Shown piece after piece: positions 38,008 to 49,899 of a stretch of 64,000 nt of DNA (positions are counted from its first letter, which is position 1; every line of letters starts with the position of its first letter). This DNA comes from Glossina fuscipes. Taxonomy: Eukaryota; Arthropoda; Insecta; Diptera; Glossinidae. The stretch lies in contig NW_023998414.1 of NCBI RefSeq assembly GCF_014805625.2, positions 37,880,047 through 37,944,046 of the forward strand. The letters are read 5' to 3'. The notes below the pieces were generated by a model. It was not told the DNA's origin, ran no database searches, and was given only the letters and a program-made list of their open reading frames with translations. The position numbers and the translations under genes were made by a program.

Positions 38008-39057
38008 TAATTTATATACATACACATTAATGCATTAATATGTGTCAATTGAAAGCATTACGGTGTCGCGTTAGTGATGTTTTAGAAATAGCATGTCGAC
38101 TGCCTAAAGGAGGGTGTTCAAATAATTCGGGGAATTTTTAAATTTCACATTTTTTTCCTTCTCCTCATCACAAATCTACCGCTAACGGAGGTATACATTG
38201 CCTGATATAACCTGAACGCTTACGAAACGTTTCTATTTGCTTCCGTGTCCCCAGATTCACTCAGTCACTGAGTCTCTATCGAAACACATGTAACTTTTCC
38301 TATAGTTAAAAAACAAGAGCCTGCGATAATTGCGTCCACAAAGCTTCAAGAATTTAAAAAATTATCCATCAAATATTTGTTAAAAACCTCTCCTAAAAGG
38401 TCACTTGGGCAATTACGATTTTTATATTTAGGCAGCGTCTCTTCATAAAGCGCCAGCATTTGCATGAGAAAAAAATTCCCACAAAATCTAGATTAACGAA
38501 ACGTTAACATTCTTGACATGTTAGTGTAAGAAACGTTATTTAGCTTATTAATCGTAGAGGCTGATTACGAGAATGAGATAAATAAAAAACTTATGTTTGC
38601 TTTAGGCGTAAATCTCTACAAAGCACTCAACATCTCCTTAATCGTTCTAAACTTTTCTTACATTGACCTTTTGAATAATCTTAGAAACTAAGTATGTCAA
38701 GTTTTTTTATTTTTTTTTTCATGGTCTTATATAAGAAACGTCTTAATTACATAGCTAATACAAGTGATATACGTATATGAGTGCGTCATAGTATACAGAA
38801 ATGAAAAAAAGTGACAATTAATTTAACAATATCCTGACATATACTTATTCTATTAACTGAATTGCTGGAACTAATATTAAGAACTCCATTTCAAATCAGG
38901 GGGGGAGAGGGAGTAGTTTAAAAAGGGTTAAAATTAAACTAAGTAAAACACTCAGCTGCACCTGATATATATATTCAACTTACAAGGTTTCCTTTTTCCT
39001 TGTTAATAGCCTAGTAGGTAGGAATCGGCCAGAGTTTACTTTAATATTGCAGTTATA

Positions 39058-39062
<5 letters not shown>

Positions 39063-39101
<39 letters not shown>
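39063..39101. repeat. GA dinucleotide microsatellite
   Basis: About 19 uninterrupted GA units. Confidence 0.95.
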
Positions 39102-39102
<1 letters not shown>

Positions 39103-39289
39103 ACAGTCGGTAAAAGAGTAACACTTGCCAATTAGGCAGGTGTTCACTGTGCTACGGCCTATCTATTTCTCTTTCCCTCATTTCGTTCTAACCGTTACTG
39201 CCTACCACGGATAGAGAAGATCCAATCAGTGATTGGTTCATATTAAAAAAAAAAAAGAAGGAAAAAAAACTATAAGTTTAAGTTATGTA

Positions 39290-39776
39290 TAGGTTCCATC
39301 GGGTCCCGTTGTTTGCTACCACTTTATCCGCCTTAGAAAATGTGATACCGCGGGTAAGCATATTGCATAGATTATGACTACTGTATAAATATAGTTCATA
39401 GGCAGGCATAGAGCACAGCTAATCTATTCCAAAACAGACGCCAGTTAACATTAGAGTTAAATGTTAATTGTCGTTAAAAGTCATCACATCCAATGCCGAG
39501 GGGTAAAGAAACTCAATAACTAAATTGTTAAGACGGAACACTATTGCAATTTATTCAGCTATCAGTTGTTTCTGTTGCTTTAATAGGTGCTTTCTGCGAG
39601 TTATAGGGAAAAGAATTTGTCATCCGAAAAAAAGAGTTTTTCCTGGAAAGTTCGTAGGTCAGTCAGACGTACCTCATCCAGACGACCGTCTGTACTACGA
39701 GCGATTCTACAGTTTTCAATGCCTTTGTGAAAAAATTGAAAAAGTTTGGGATGAAGTTTTTAGTGGTTGTTTATGA
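39290..39776 (+). CDS. Possible terminal exons of an unidentified gene
   Basis: A segment of about 60 bp (39291-39352) lies between an acceptor-like tatgtatag and a donor-like cgg/gtaagc; one frame reads FHRVPLFATTLSALENVIPR. About 230 bp later, an acceptor with a good pyrimidine tract (ttgctttaatag, ending 39585) is followed by a frame open to the stop at 39776. That frame is rich in residues typical of folded protein: GKRICHPKKRVFPGKFVG, then DDRLYYERFYSFQCLCEKIE. The two frames do not join in phase at the obvious sites, although a second, Arg/Ser-rich frame of the downstream segment would. No family was recognised. Confidence 0.25.
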
Positions 39777-42688
39777 ATTCATTTATAGATTTATAGAAAT
39801 TCCTGCCGTGTGTGCGATTCTGTCTTCGATAATTGCAGAAAAAGGTATTCTCTCTCGCGCTCTCTACTCTTCAAAGAAAGAGTATGAAGAATAATATTTA
39901 AACGTACAAGGATCTTTTAAGGGGTCCACGAATTTCAAAATTGAAAAATCATGTCTACAACGCATATTAAAATTTCAAACACTTTTTTTTCTCGCAACAT
40001 CAAAAAGGTGTAGCTTCGAATAGCTGCAAGTAGGTTTAAATTGATCTTTATTGAGTGAAAGTGAGACGCAGTCGTACTAAGATACTTGGGATAAATGAAA
40101 CAAATCACTCCATGGCTTATGATTATTTAATCATTGGATTGCAATCTGATGTAAGAAATATGAGATCAAATTTTCTTAAATGTGTTTTTTTTTTTTGAAA
40201 ACATCAATTAACAGATTTAAAAATACCAGCAGAGCTAATATGAACTGACAATAAATTCTTTGCATTCACAAGAATACCGTAACAGTCTCTACTGAATATT
40301 TCATATGCTATGGGTTTGTGTAATTTGTGTAATATCTAATATGTTTTGTTAAATAAATTTTAAAACCAAAAACAATTTCATGCCAGACACATTGGGTACA
40401 TAATATTATTCGTGTTTGCATTGTTTACACACACAAGTGTACCGCTACAAGTATTTTTGCAATATGAAATTCCCAAACGAAAATATGTTATCTACCAGGA
40501 GAGTACAAGCGGAAAGTTAACATCGAATTAAATGTACAAAAAAAAAAAAAAAAAAAAAAAGAACAAAAAGAAAAATATTCAAACTCTTGGTAAATTGTAA
40601 ATAACTTCGAAAGAGAGTTTGCTGTTCTGGATTATATTTTTTTTTAAGACTGCAATCGCTATTTCAAAACATGAAAGAACGCCCGCATCTCGTAATTGAA
40701 TACGCGGCGATCAAAGGCATTTAAAGTAATGCTTATCTCTAGGAAGAATATGTAAAAGAATTGTAGGTGGGCTATAGCCCATCATCAAATAGTCTTAGAA
40801 CTTAACTATACCATATTTGGACTATGTAAGTCTACTTTTCGCATCCGCACTCCGGATAAGGCTACTCATGAAAAGTAAATATGCAGTACTATACGGTGAA
40901 TAACAATAAGGCCTTCAAGGCGATAATAAGGCCGCTCAACTTAAACCATATCAGTCTACGTTAGTCTTGAATTCACGTTCATATAAAAACTTTTATCATG
41001 AAAATAAATTGTAAGAATTGTACTCGGCCAAGCTGTATGTAGGTGTATCTAGTGATCAGCCTTAGACTTATGTGATTGAGTGAACCTAGAGTTAGGTGAT
41101 CTAACGTTAGCGCAGTAAATTCAGATGTTATATGGTATATAGGGTATTAAAATTTAGAATTTGTCGCCAGATAAAGTTGTGTTCAGTGATTCAATCCCAT
41201 TTAAATGTTGCACATATTTATTTAGTATGTCAAGATACTGTCTTTCACTGATTTTTTCCGAGAAATATTGAAAATTTTAAATCTTGCTTGCAAAATTTCG
41301 ATCCGATCTAAATCTGGGATTGAAACATTTGATACGTCCTCTACTTATTCATAATTCCGTATTCGTGTACTACATTGACTGTCAGAAGGCAGTTAGGTAA
41401 GATAAAGAAATAGGGAATCGGCCGCAGTTTAGTGATTGTGTTGTCAATCGTTAAGTGTTATGCCGTTAATTGCTGAGCTCTGACTGTAGACTCGAAAAAA
41501 AATAAACTCTACAAAGAATGAAATGTGAACGCGTCAGCACAAACGGCGTAGTCGCGATTCTTATCGGACTCGCACGAAATACGTTCATAAGCAAAAAGTT
41601 AAGCTGAAATTAATGCGTGATAACCATTTTATGAAAGGTAATCGGAATTCGCCTTAAGTGAAAATGCTATTCTGATTTCTGTTTTTCATACACATCCATT
41701 CATACATTATCCAGAACTTATGCAGAAGTTTACTTTTTAACTTGTTGTAACAACTCAATCGCACTTGGCACATACACACGGGGCGTGAATAATAAGAAAA
41801 TTAAACAAAAGTGCTACAAGTATGCACGTGTGTACTTATAACCGTTGGTAAGAGTAATTAAAATACGCGTGAAATTATATATAGAACCGAAATTCGGCCC
41901 CTCCTCTCGAGGAGTACAAGAATTGTAGCGTAATAAAACAACAGGTAGAATGTAGTCATTTTCACAACTTTAACTTATTGCTTGCAAAGCTTGCTATATG
42001 TATTGCTTATAATGTGCACATGTATATAATATAAGAAAATTACCTTAAGGCTGAGTGTGGATAGTAAAGTTTGAGAGAAGAAATATGCCAAAAGAGTTCT
42101 TGTCTATATATATGTATACATATATCTACTATATATATATATATATTCAAATCAGCAAACGTTAAAGTTATTGTTGGATTTTTAAACCAGCATAAGCCAC
42201 ATCGTCTAACCGTAAGCAGTTGAATGGTTTTGATGTGTATGCTATTAAATGAACGTAAAAAACTTTTTATAAGAAAAAGAAACGCGAGAAATATATTACA
42301 ATTGCTAGTAGGTAAAGAGATTGAATAACTTGTAGAGGAGAAACTCCCGGCATATATTTGTTGTATAAAACCTGTCGCGTGTAACAAGTTCGTCCTTTTT
42401 TTGTTTTTTTTTTTGTTTTTTTTTTGAAATTGGTTCATAGGAACGCATGCATCTACGTTTCTTTCTTTGTGTGCATTTTTTACATTATTTGCATGGCACG
42501 TATGAAGTGCTGCGTAAATATAATGCCTCAAGTACTTTTCGTAGTTTTCTTAGTGTGTACTTTTGTGTGTGCGTTCATTACATGCTTCACAAGAATTTGT
42601 GTTGAAATGAGTCTATTTGTATAAGGGTTTCGTTGAAAACTTTAAATTAACTGATATTTATACAGACGAACTTTCTGTTACATTTATG

Positions 42689-42788
42689 NNNNNNNNNNNN
42701 NNNNNNNNNNNNNNNNNNNNNNNNNNNNNNNNNNNNNNNNNNNNNNNNNNNNNNNNNNNNNNNNNNNNNNNNNNNNNNNNNNNNNNNN
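42689..42788. other. Assembly gap
   Basis: Exactly 100 N, the usual placeholder for a gap of unknown size. The open frame drawn across it is meaningless. Confidence 1.
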
Positions 42789-43129
42789 TAGAAAGTTTTT
42801 TGTTCCTCCTTATATATTAAATGCTTTTTCGAAAAAATCCATTACAGCTTTGTATGTTTGTTTTTTTCAATCAGTTAGTTATATAAAATAATAATTTTTG
42901 TATCATTCAAAGAGCAATATATATATATTCACTTATATTTTGTAATTTCAAAAGGAAATTTTTCGAATAACTTTTCAGAGATTTAAACGATTTTAAGCGG
43001 CACGAGATTGCAAGACTTCCTTCCCTTCTACGTGTGTGAATTGTGAATTTCTTCATTCACTTGCATACGCCGTCAATCAAGTATTGGAATTTAATAAAAT
43101 GAGTTTTTTTTTTATATGAATCTTAAGGA

Positions 43130-44575
43130 ATATAAAGAAGAATTTTCATGAAAGCTCGCATATCCTTATATGCGGTGATATCAAAAAAACAGATCCACGT
43201 GGTCAAAATCCGTTCAAGTTGATTTCTATATTAATTTACTATTATGAATTGATTTTCATCAAATATGATTAAAAATTGTTGTATGTTTTTATACCCATCA
43301 CCGAAGGATGAGGGGTATATTCAGTTTGTCAAAACGTTTGCAACGCCCAGAAGGAAGAACTTCGATGACCCCTTAAAGTATATATACATTCTGGGTCAGC
43401 TTTAAATTCTGAAACGATTTAAGCATGACCGGTCGGTTCGTCTGTTAAATGTCTGTTGTAAACCTTCTCTTCGCCGCAAAAATTTTGAGAATTTATCTCT
43501 AAATATTATGAAAGATTTTTTGCTGGTCACATACGTCTGGATGCGGATAATCTCATTTACAGTTGTTGCTGTTTCGGTCACGGAAAATTTGTTTCTTATA
43601 GACCGACGATCGTGTGGCCCTTCTGGCCATATATATCGCAGTTGAGGATTACGGCACTAATCTTGACCTCAAGTTCTTGTGGCTGTAATGCCTCTTCGGC
43701 TATTTTCGTTTTCGCGAATTCGAAATCTGTCGAAAATTCGCTTTCCAACATTGTCCGGACTTTGCAATATTCAAGATCGCTAATTTCCCGAGCAAATTCC
43801 TATTTACCTTATCCTTTTCCCTACGAAGAATATTGAAAAGTTGGTTGCTAACGGTGCCGAATGCTTGGATAACTCGTCGCTCGTTTTTCCGGTGCTAGTA
43901 TGATTTGTGTTTTCACCCTATTATGGCCCCGAGAAGATGGGTACGTGATAGCCTAAATCGTGCTCTTGAGAGTGGGCCGTCTTAGTTACAGGGAAGCGTC
44001 GTTTCATCCTGCGCAACATCCAATATCATTATTATTTCATTTTATGTTCTGAATTTATGTTGTCTTAGACATACAAGCCATGTTTGAAAGCTTGGCCTTA
44101 TGGGTTTTCCTGAATATTTCGTCAACAAATATATGGCCGGAAATAATGAACTGCCAACACTAGAGACCCATAGCTTATTGAGGCATGTGCATGTGTCTTG
44201 AACGAAGTAGATGCGAATAAATTCACAATTTTTTCCTTATCTTCCGGCCTAATGGGAATTTGATAAAATGTCACCTTTTAAGCACATGTTCGTTTGGGAC
44301 AATCAAGTGAGTGTTGTCCGCCCCGCGGAAAGAACCGCAGAGAATTTTTTTAATCAATTAGATATGAAATAAGAGAACTTCACGAAAAGAATGTGACAAG
44401 CTAAGAGTGTTAAATTTAAATAAATTATGGTGGATGTCACTAGGCAGGGGATAAATTTTTTCTCCAGGACCCCCTTGATATGAGTATCAAATAAAAGGAC
44501 TTGGAGAGTGGATATAGATAGGACAACGCTGAAGCCTATAAAGATTTAGTCGCGACCAAATATGATTTTCTTGTG
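43130..44575. mobile_element. Composite INE-like repeat with an inserted or internal coding remnant
   Basis: Starts with the segment shared with 12960 and 15040 (acagatccacgtggtcaaaa). It continues with tttttatacccatcaccg and ggatgaggggtatattcagt, the head of the second INE-like type, and a short GTCT patch near 43440. It ends near gcgaccaaatatgattttct, a decayed form of the shared 3' end. Between about 43560 and 44020 the DNA is less AT-rich. A - strand frame there reads EISDLEYCKVRTMLESEF and ALQPQELEVKISAVILNC, suggesting a transposon protein remnant. Confidence 0.45.
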
Positions 44576-44804
44576 TGATCTTTTTTTTTTTTTGGTTAAT
44601 TTGATCTCTGCAACTTTAGTTACATTGTGTTTGAAATCAATTTTATTTTCAACATTTTTGATTACATTTCATGTTTTTCGCGTTGCATAGATTTTTATAA
44701 TTTTCTTACCAACGTTTGCATATTCATAACCGTCAGACATATAGCAGCTAAAATCGGTTAGAGATTTTAATTTTACACACGTGTTGAATATTCAAACAGG
44801 TCTA

Positions 44805-44849
44805 GAGATGTCGTCTCGCTTCTTAACGTCACTACTCTCTCCATTTTGG
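44805..44849 (+). CDS. Possible first coding exon
   Basis: An ATG at about 44807 opens MSSRFLTSLLSPFW and runs into a donor-like tgg/gtaagc. Its composition is less AT-rich than the surroundings. It could pair with the exon-like segment at 46684-46858, whose acceptor is in the same phase, but nothing proves the link. Fourteen codons are easily open by chance. Confidence 0.2.
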
Positions 44850-45489
44850 GTAAGCAGCCTATAATACAATCTCTCGCTATGAATATGTAACGTTAACTAC
44901 TACGTCTATTAAGGTCGTACAAGTATACGAATGCATGCATAACTTTCACAACGTGGATGTTTCGTATACGTTTTTAAGCGGATATAAGTGTTGGATAACT
45001 TTAACCGTACACAGGATGCATTATAAAGTTCTTTTGTATTTATCACATATGTAAAGATGGGAAACAAAAGACAAACTTACATGTTGAACTTAACTTAAAC
45101 AATTTTGACTGCTGCATGGTATATGCACCTGAGTGCAATTCAAGGAACCCCTTTAAAATGATTGAGTAAGTTAAACGTTTCATTGGCTCTAGTTGTTACA
45201 CTTGAATATATGATAGTATGCTCTCTGATCTGTAAGAGTAAAAATTTTAATTGCCTTTTTAGACAACAATTTCAAACAACTTTTTCACTACAATTGGCTG
45301 AGTGAGAGCAATATATTGACTCAAAAGGGAAAATTCGTGCCAATTATCCCCGTAGATGGCCTCATAGTCGCTTTGGTAACTATGGTACAATTAACGCTAT
45401 CTGCCCATACTGTAACGCATGTGATTGGTAGCAAACAGTCCATAAATAATTTTAAAAAAAAAAAAAAATTTGACAATGTTTGAAATTGC

Positions 45490-45860
45490 ATTTATTCTCC
45501 ACAACGCTTGTGGTATAAGGGTACATTAAATTTATGTAGATGTGTGTAACACTGAGAAGAACTTGATAATATATATGCATAAGATATGTCCAACTTTTTA
45601 CTATACCGATCGCTTCGGAATCACTCTTTGAATCGATTTAAAGTTTTCTGTCCAATCGTCCGTCTGTCCGTCTGTCCGTCTGTCCGTCTTGTATTCTTGT
45701 GTTTAAGCTATAGATCGCATTTTTTAAGGTATTTTAACGAATAATGGTACACGAACGTGTTTTAGCCAAGGGCCGAAGATTATTATAATTAGTTCAAATT
45801 TCAGCACTTTTTGAAAAGTCATTGCATGAATGAAGGTACAATTTTATTGGCCCAAAACTT
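45490..45860. mobile_element. INE/mini-me-like dispersed repeat, clear copy
   Basis: Landmarks in order: cgcttgtggtataagggtac, ctataccgatcgcttcgg, gaatcgatttaaa, a four-unit GTCY block (cgtctgtccgtctgtccgtc, within about 45658-45690), tatagatcgcattttttaag, and a fragment around ttgaaaagtcattgcatg. The block and its flanks match the copies at 19340 and 49080. Confidence 0.65.
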
Positions 45861-46040
45861 AACGGTAATCATTCCCTAGGTTGTCAGAATCATTTACGCC
45901 CCAAACGGAAACCACAAAGGAAATTATAATCGGAAACATTATTTTGCAAGTTCGCGTTGGGAGAACACGAAATTTACTCAATATTTTTAACGCTTCATAA
46001 TAATAAACATTTTCGTATATTCTTAGCTAGGGAAGAGTAC

Positions 46041-46155
46041 GAAATGCCGAGCGGAGGCTCAGCAAGCAATTGTTTGTGCGTTCTCAAGCGTATTTGTTTG
46101 GAAGAAAATCTCAAACATTATCGAGGGCGTGGGTTCGAAACGCAGCTGGATTGAA
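46041..46155 (+). pseudogene. Decayed tRNA-Leu-like sequence
   Basis: The 3' part carries gagggcgtgggttcgaa, identical to the variable-arm/T-arm text of eukaryotic tRNA-Leu including the B box ggttcga. The 5' part has atgccgagcgg, one base short of the tRNA-Leu D-arm start atggccgagcgg. Between them is a ctcaag-containing segment with about 30 extra bases, which could be an eroded CAA-anticodon arm plus intron. The T stem is broken on its 3' side (acgcagc instead of cccac), and the acceptor stem does not pair. So it is a pseudogene or a tRNA-derived SINE head, not a working tRNA. Confidence 0.45.
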
Positions 46156-46365
46156 TGATTTTTAAATTACATAGAACTTTTGATGATATTATATAAGAAC
46201 AGAGCTGGTAAAAATAGAAGTAATCTTTAATTATAAAAGGCACTCTTTTTGCTCTTAACAAATTGTATGATAATACATCCCAGTTTTAGTCATTTTTCCA
46301 GGTTTGAAATAATCCTTTCTTCTTCTTCTTTTAGTTGAATATAATAATTTATTAATCGACCATTG

Positions 46366-46442
46366 GTCCCCGCATGGTCTGATGGTTATGACCTTCGACA
46401 TTTGCGCCGAAAACAAGGGTTCGATCCCTACTGCGGTTACCC
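46366..46442 (+). pseudogene. tRNA-like sequence, possible SINE head
   Basis: Contains an A-box-like tggtctgatggttatgacc that can form a ggtc/gacc D stem, a ttcg/cgaa anticodon-like stem, and a perfect-looking T loop in aggg-ttcgatc-ccct. It also has a five-pair acceptor remnant (ccgca with tgcgg). The first two acceptor pairs fail and the anticodon loop is too long. It lies 210 bp after the tRNA-Leu-like sequence in the same orientation. Confidence 0.45.
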
Positions 46443-46683
46443 CACAATAAGTTGTACTTTACTACTATAACTAAACAAAGACCTTGATTATCGATCATAG
46501 CTTCATAGCTTCATGTGTTACGACTTTCTTATAAGGTGTTATTGACTTGAGTAAACAACAACTTTTTTTTTCTTTTTAATTTATGAACTTTTTATATACA
46601 CTGTAGTATCTATTGCGCTATCAAAGATATACGATTATAAAATCCTCTTCAGCGAAAACCGCTGCGACCTTTTTTCTTAATAG

Positions 46684-46858
46684 AACTTGATTTTAGATAT
46701 GTTTCACATTTTTATATACTTACGACCACATAAAACTAGCCGAGCTTTGTGGCCGCATAAGACCGATCCAAACGATATCATTTACATCCAATTCATTAAG
46801 GAGATATCGGAGATTAAATTCAAAACTATTGTCAACTGCAAGGAGAATAAAATACAAA
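46684..46858 (+). CDS. Possible internal exon of an unidentified gene
   Basis: An acceptor with a strong pyrimidine tract (ttttttcttaatag, ending 46683) is followed by 58 open codons up to the donor caaa/gtatgt at 46859. The peptide includes FIYLRPHKTSRALWPHKT and DPNDIIYIQFIKEISEIKF, balanced and unlike the Ile/Tyr/Lys filler frames nearby. A second acceptor choice at 46696 would shorten it. It ends in phase 1. Nothing is recognised by family. Confidence 0.3.
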
Positions 46859-47134
46859 GTATGTATGACATATACAAGAAAAGTAATTCGCTGCGTTTTT
46901 ATATTCGGTAATTAAAAGTAGATAAAAAAACAGACACAGTGAGAAAATTATCTCTTATTGAGTCATTAATGTATTGCACACTTGCATAAGCAAACATCAA
47001 GTCAGTTCTAAGCCTGAACGAAATAGTTCAGGCCAATAGTTGTAGAGACAGGCAAAAAGCTACATAATCTTCAACTATGTAAAATGCGTTGGGTACGTGT
47101 ACAGGACAAAATTTCTTGTATATATATATAGTAT

Positions 47135-48410
47135 ACATTGTACTGTATATATAATATATATTGTACTATAGAATAGTACTAGTACTAGTACAAAATACAC
47201 ACATAGAAATACACATATATACAATATATACTAGTACAACATACACTTTACTGTAGTATAATATATACACTACCATGTAGTATAGTATATTCTAGTACAA
47301 AATACACTGTACTGCAGTACAATGAATTCTAGTACAAAATACACTGTACTGTAGTACAATATACACTATACTGTAGTACAATGAATTCTAGTACAATATA
47401 CACTATACTGTAGTATAACGGATTCTAGTACAAAATACACTATACTGTAGTACAATGATTTCTAGTACAAAATACACTACACTGCAGTACAACATATTCT
47501 TGTACAAAATACACTGTACTGCAGTAAACTATATTCTAGTACAAAATATTCTATACTGTAGTATAATGAATTCTAGTACAAAACACACTATACTGTAGTG
47601 CAATGAATTCTAGTACAAAATACGCTGTACTGTAGTATAATGAATTCTAGTACAAAATACGCTATACTGTAGTATAATGAATTCTAGTACAAAATACACT
47701 ATACTGTAGTACAATATACACTATACTGTAGTATAATGAATTCTAGTACAAAACACGCTATACTGTAGTACAAAATTCACTACACTGCAGTACAACATAT
47801 TCTAGTACAAAGTACACTATACTGTAGTACAATGAATTCTAGTACAAAATACGCTATACTGTAGTACAAAATTCACTACACTGCAGTACAACATATTCTA
47901 GTACAAAATACACTATACTGTAGTACAATGAATTCTAGTACAAAATACACTATACTGTAGTATAATGAATTCTAGTACAAAATACACTACACTGTAGTAC
48001 AATGAATTCTAGTACAAAATACACTATACTGTAGTACAATGAATTCTAGTACAAAATATACTATACTGTAGTACAATATACACTATACTGTAGTACAATA
48101 TACACTATACTGTAGTACAATGAATTCTAGTACAAAATACGCTATACTGTAGTACAATGATTTCTAGTACAAAATACACTATACTGCAGTACAAAATATT
48201 CTTGTACAAAATACACTATACTGTAGTACAATGAATTCTAGTACAAAATACGCTATACTGTAGTATAATGAATTCTAGTACAAAATACACTATACTGTAG
48301 TACAATGAATTCTAGTACAAAATACACTATACTGTAGTATAATGAATTCTAGTACAAAATACACTACACTGTAGTACAATGAATTCTAGTACAAATACTA
48401 CTGATACTAT
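47135..48410. repeat. 37-bp minisatellite array with higher-order structure
   Basis: About 27 copies of a core around ttctagtacaaaatacacta, followed by tactgtagtacaatgaa, with unit length about 37 bp. Shorter insert units of about 22 bp (actgtagtacaatatacact) occur near 47350, 47700 and 48060-48105. A compound block (about 96 bp, with caaaattcactacactgcag) occurs twice near 47770 and 47865. Each unit holds a gtac-tgYa-gtac near-palindrome; at 47308-47321 it is a perfect 14-bp palindrome (tgtactgcagtaca). The left end (47135-47280) is more degenerate. No frame stays open, so it is non-coding. Confidence 0.95.
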
Positions 48411-48959
48411 ACTGTACAATATACATCTATACTAACATATCTAACATACATTTATACTATATTAACATCCATCTACATTATTGGATATGTTTGTTGTACT
48501 CTAACCGGGTGTGACAGATGTAACGAAAGTACATCTTCTTGAGCCGAATGTTTAACGATCCTTATATCGAATGTTTATCAAAGCTTTTTGATATAGCTTT
48601 ATAGACCGCTAAAAAAGGGCGGCGTGTATTATGTAAAAGTATGTAGAATATAGAATGTGACATACGATGATCCGATACAAGCGGTAAATACATGTGTATA
48701 CAGCTAAATAACATGTATAAAAAGGCATTTTTCATTTCACTGTTTTCACACTTTAGTTAGAAGTCAATTTAAGCGATAAAAAGAAACCGAGGTTCTAGTG
48801 AATGCTAAAGCGTATGTTTGAAATCACAGAGCGATTATAATGCCCCAGATTTCTTTCTTGGAGTTTTCAATGTACTTAATGATTAAAATGACTTTATCAA
48901 CAAAGTTGGAATGAGAAAAATGGTTCAACTTTTAGCGAATCTCACTACTTGGCCTTAAG

Positions 48960-49260
48960 GTGTTCACTTATTATTATACCCTTACACCGTTTGTGGTATA
49001 ATTTTATATTAAATTTGCAGGCATGGATATATGCAAAAACCCGATTGATTCAGATTTACTTTCTAAATCGATTTAAGATTGTCTGTCCATGTGTCCGTTT
49101 TGTTTTCTCCTGTTCAATCGACAATTTGATAAGCTGACGTCTTTTTATTTATTTATTTAAGTAAATCTTAAATGTTTTGGACCAAAAACACTTATTGGAC
49201 ACCTTTCCACATCACTCCTTACATTGAAAAGTCGTTGCATGCAAGTCGTGTGTTTTACTT
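48960..49260. mobile_element. INE/mini-me-like dispersed repeat
   Basis: Landmarks: ttattatacccttacaccgt, ttgtggtataattttata, ttgattcagatttactttct, tctaaatcgatttaagattg, and the block tgtctgtccatgtgtccg. The order is the same as in the 45.5 kb copy. Confidence 0.55.
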
Positions 49261-49542
49261 GCCTTAAGTTTTGAGATATATTTATGTAACTGAATTGGAG
49301 AATTGTTTCACTAAATTTCATTTCACTAATAAATTTGTTGTACTGTTTCTATGTTCTTGTTAGTTAATCTGATGTTTGATGTGATATTTTATGTAAGAAT
49401 CTTTTCATTTTAAGATAAGTTAGTGGTTTATATAAAAAATTTCCGCATCAGGTGAAAAGTCTTTTTCATTCTTTTACGGATTTTCGGGTTAAATTCTTTA
49501 GCATTGTTTGGTATTTCGTTTGCTTTTAGCAAAACATTTTAG

Positions 49543-49635
49543 CGTCTAAGAATAGGAAGGGGGTTAGGAGAGGAGGATCTGATTAACTATGTCTCACAGC
49601 TACAAGGCTTAAGCGCATCTTCATTAGATACTTGA
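49543..49635 (+). CDS. Possible terminal exon
   Basis: After the acceptor-like gcaaaacattttag (ending 49542), one frame runs 30 codons to a stop at 49633-49635 and reads RLRIGRGLGEEDLINYVSQL then QGLSASSLDT, which looks like a natural C-terminus. A second frame, compatible in phase with the exon at 46684-46858, is also open for 14 codons and is Lys/Arg-rich. Which frame is used, and whether the segment is an exon, is undecided. Confidence 0.25.
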   Translation, partial: RLRIGRGLGEEDLINYVSQLQGLSASSLDT

Positions 49636-49899
49636 GATATTTATATTTAAAAATGAAAAGTTGTACGCACTATGTTTGTTTTATTAGCAACTTTGTGTTG
49701 AAGGCATTTAACTGAAATTAAAACTGTTAACGTGCAAAGTATAAGCTTTTGAGTAATTTTACACTCATTAAATGTTGCGAGAGTTGCTTTTAGAATACAC
49801 TTACTTACGAAACACTTTGCCTAGATGTCATCGGGTAAAAAACACAGTAATAGCAATACACTAATAAGCCACAGACGGCCATTAAATACTTTACGCCAT

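Larger units (their letters stand above)
38010..42688. other. AT-rich spacer with one candidate exon, otherwise no gene
   Basis: Includes a short G-rich run (aggggggggagaggg-like) at about 38899-38911, a GA microsatellite at 39063-39101, poly-A at 40539-40560 and decayed repeat traces near 40980-41040 and 41250-41350. A - strand frame at 42040-42531 and a + frame at 42424-42624 are low-complexity or lack support. Confidence 0.45.

Noticed and set aside
42980..43036. Possible exon just right of the gap (DLNDFKRHEIARLPSLLRV) after acceptor aacttttcag
   Set aside because: Nineteen codons only, next to an assembly gap, with no partner exon that can be tested.
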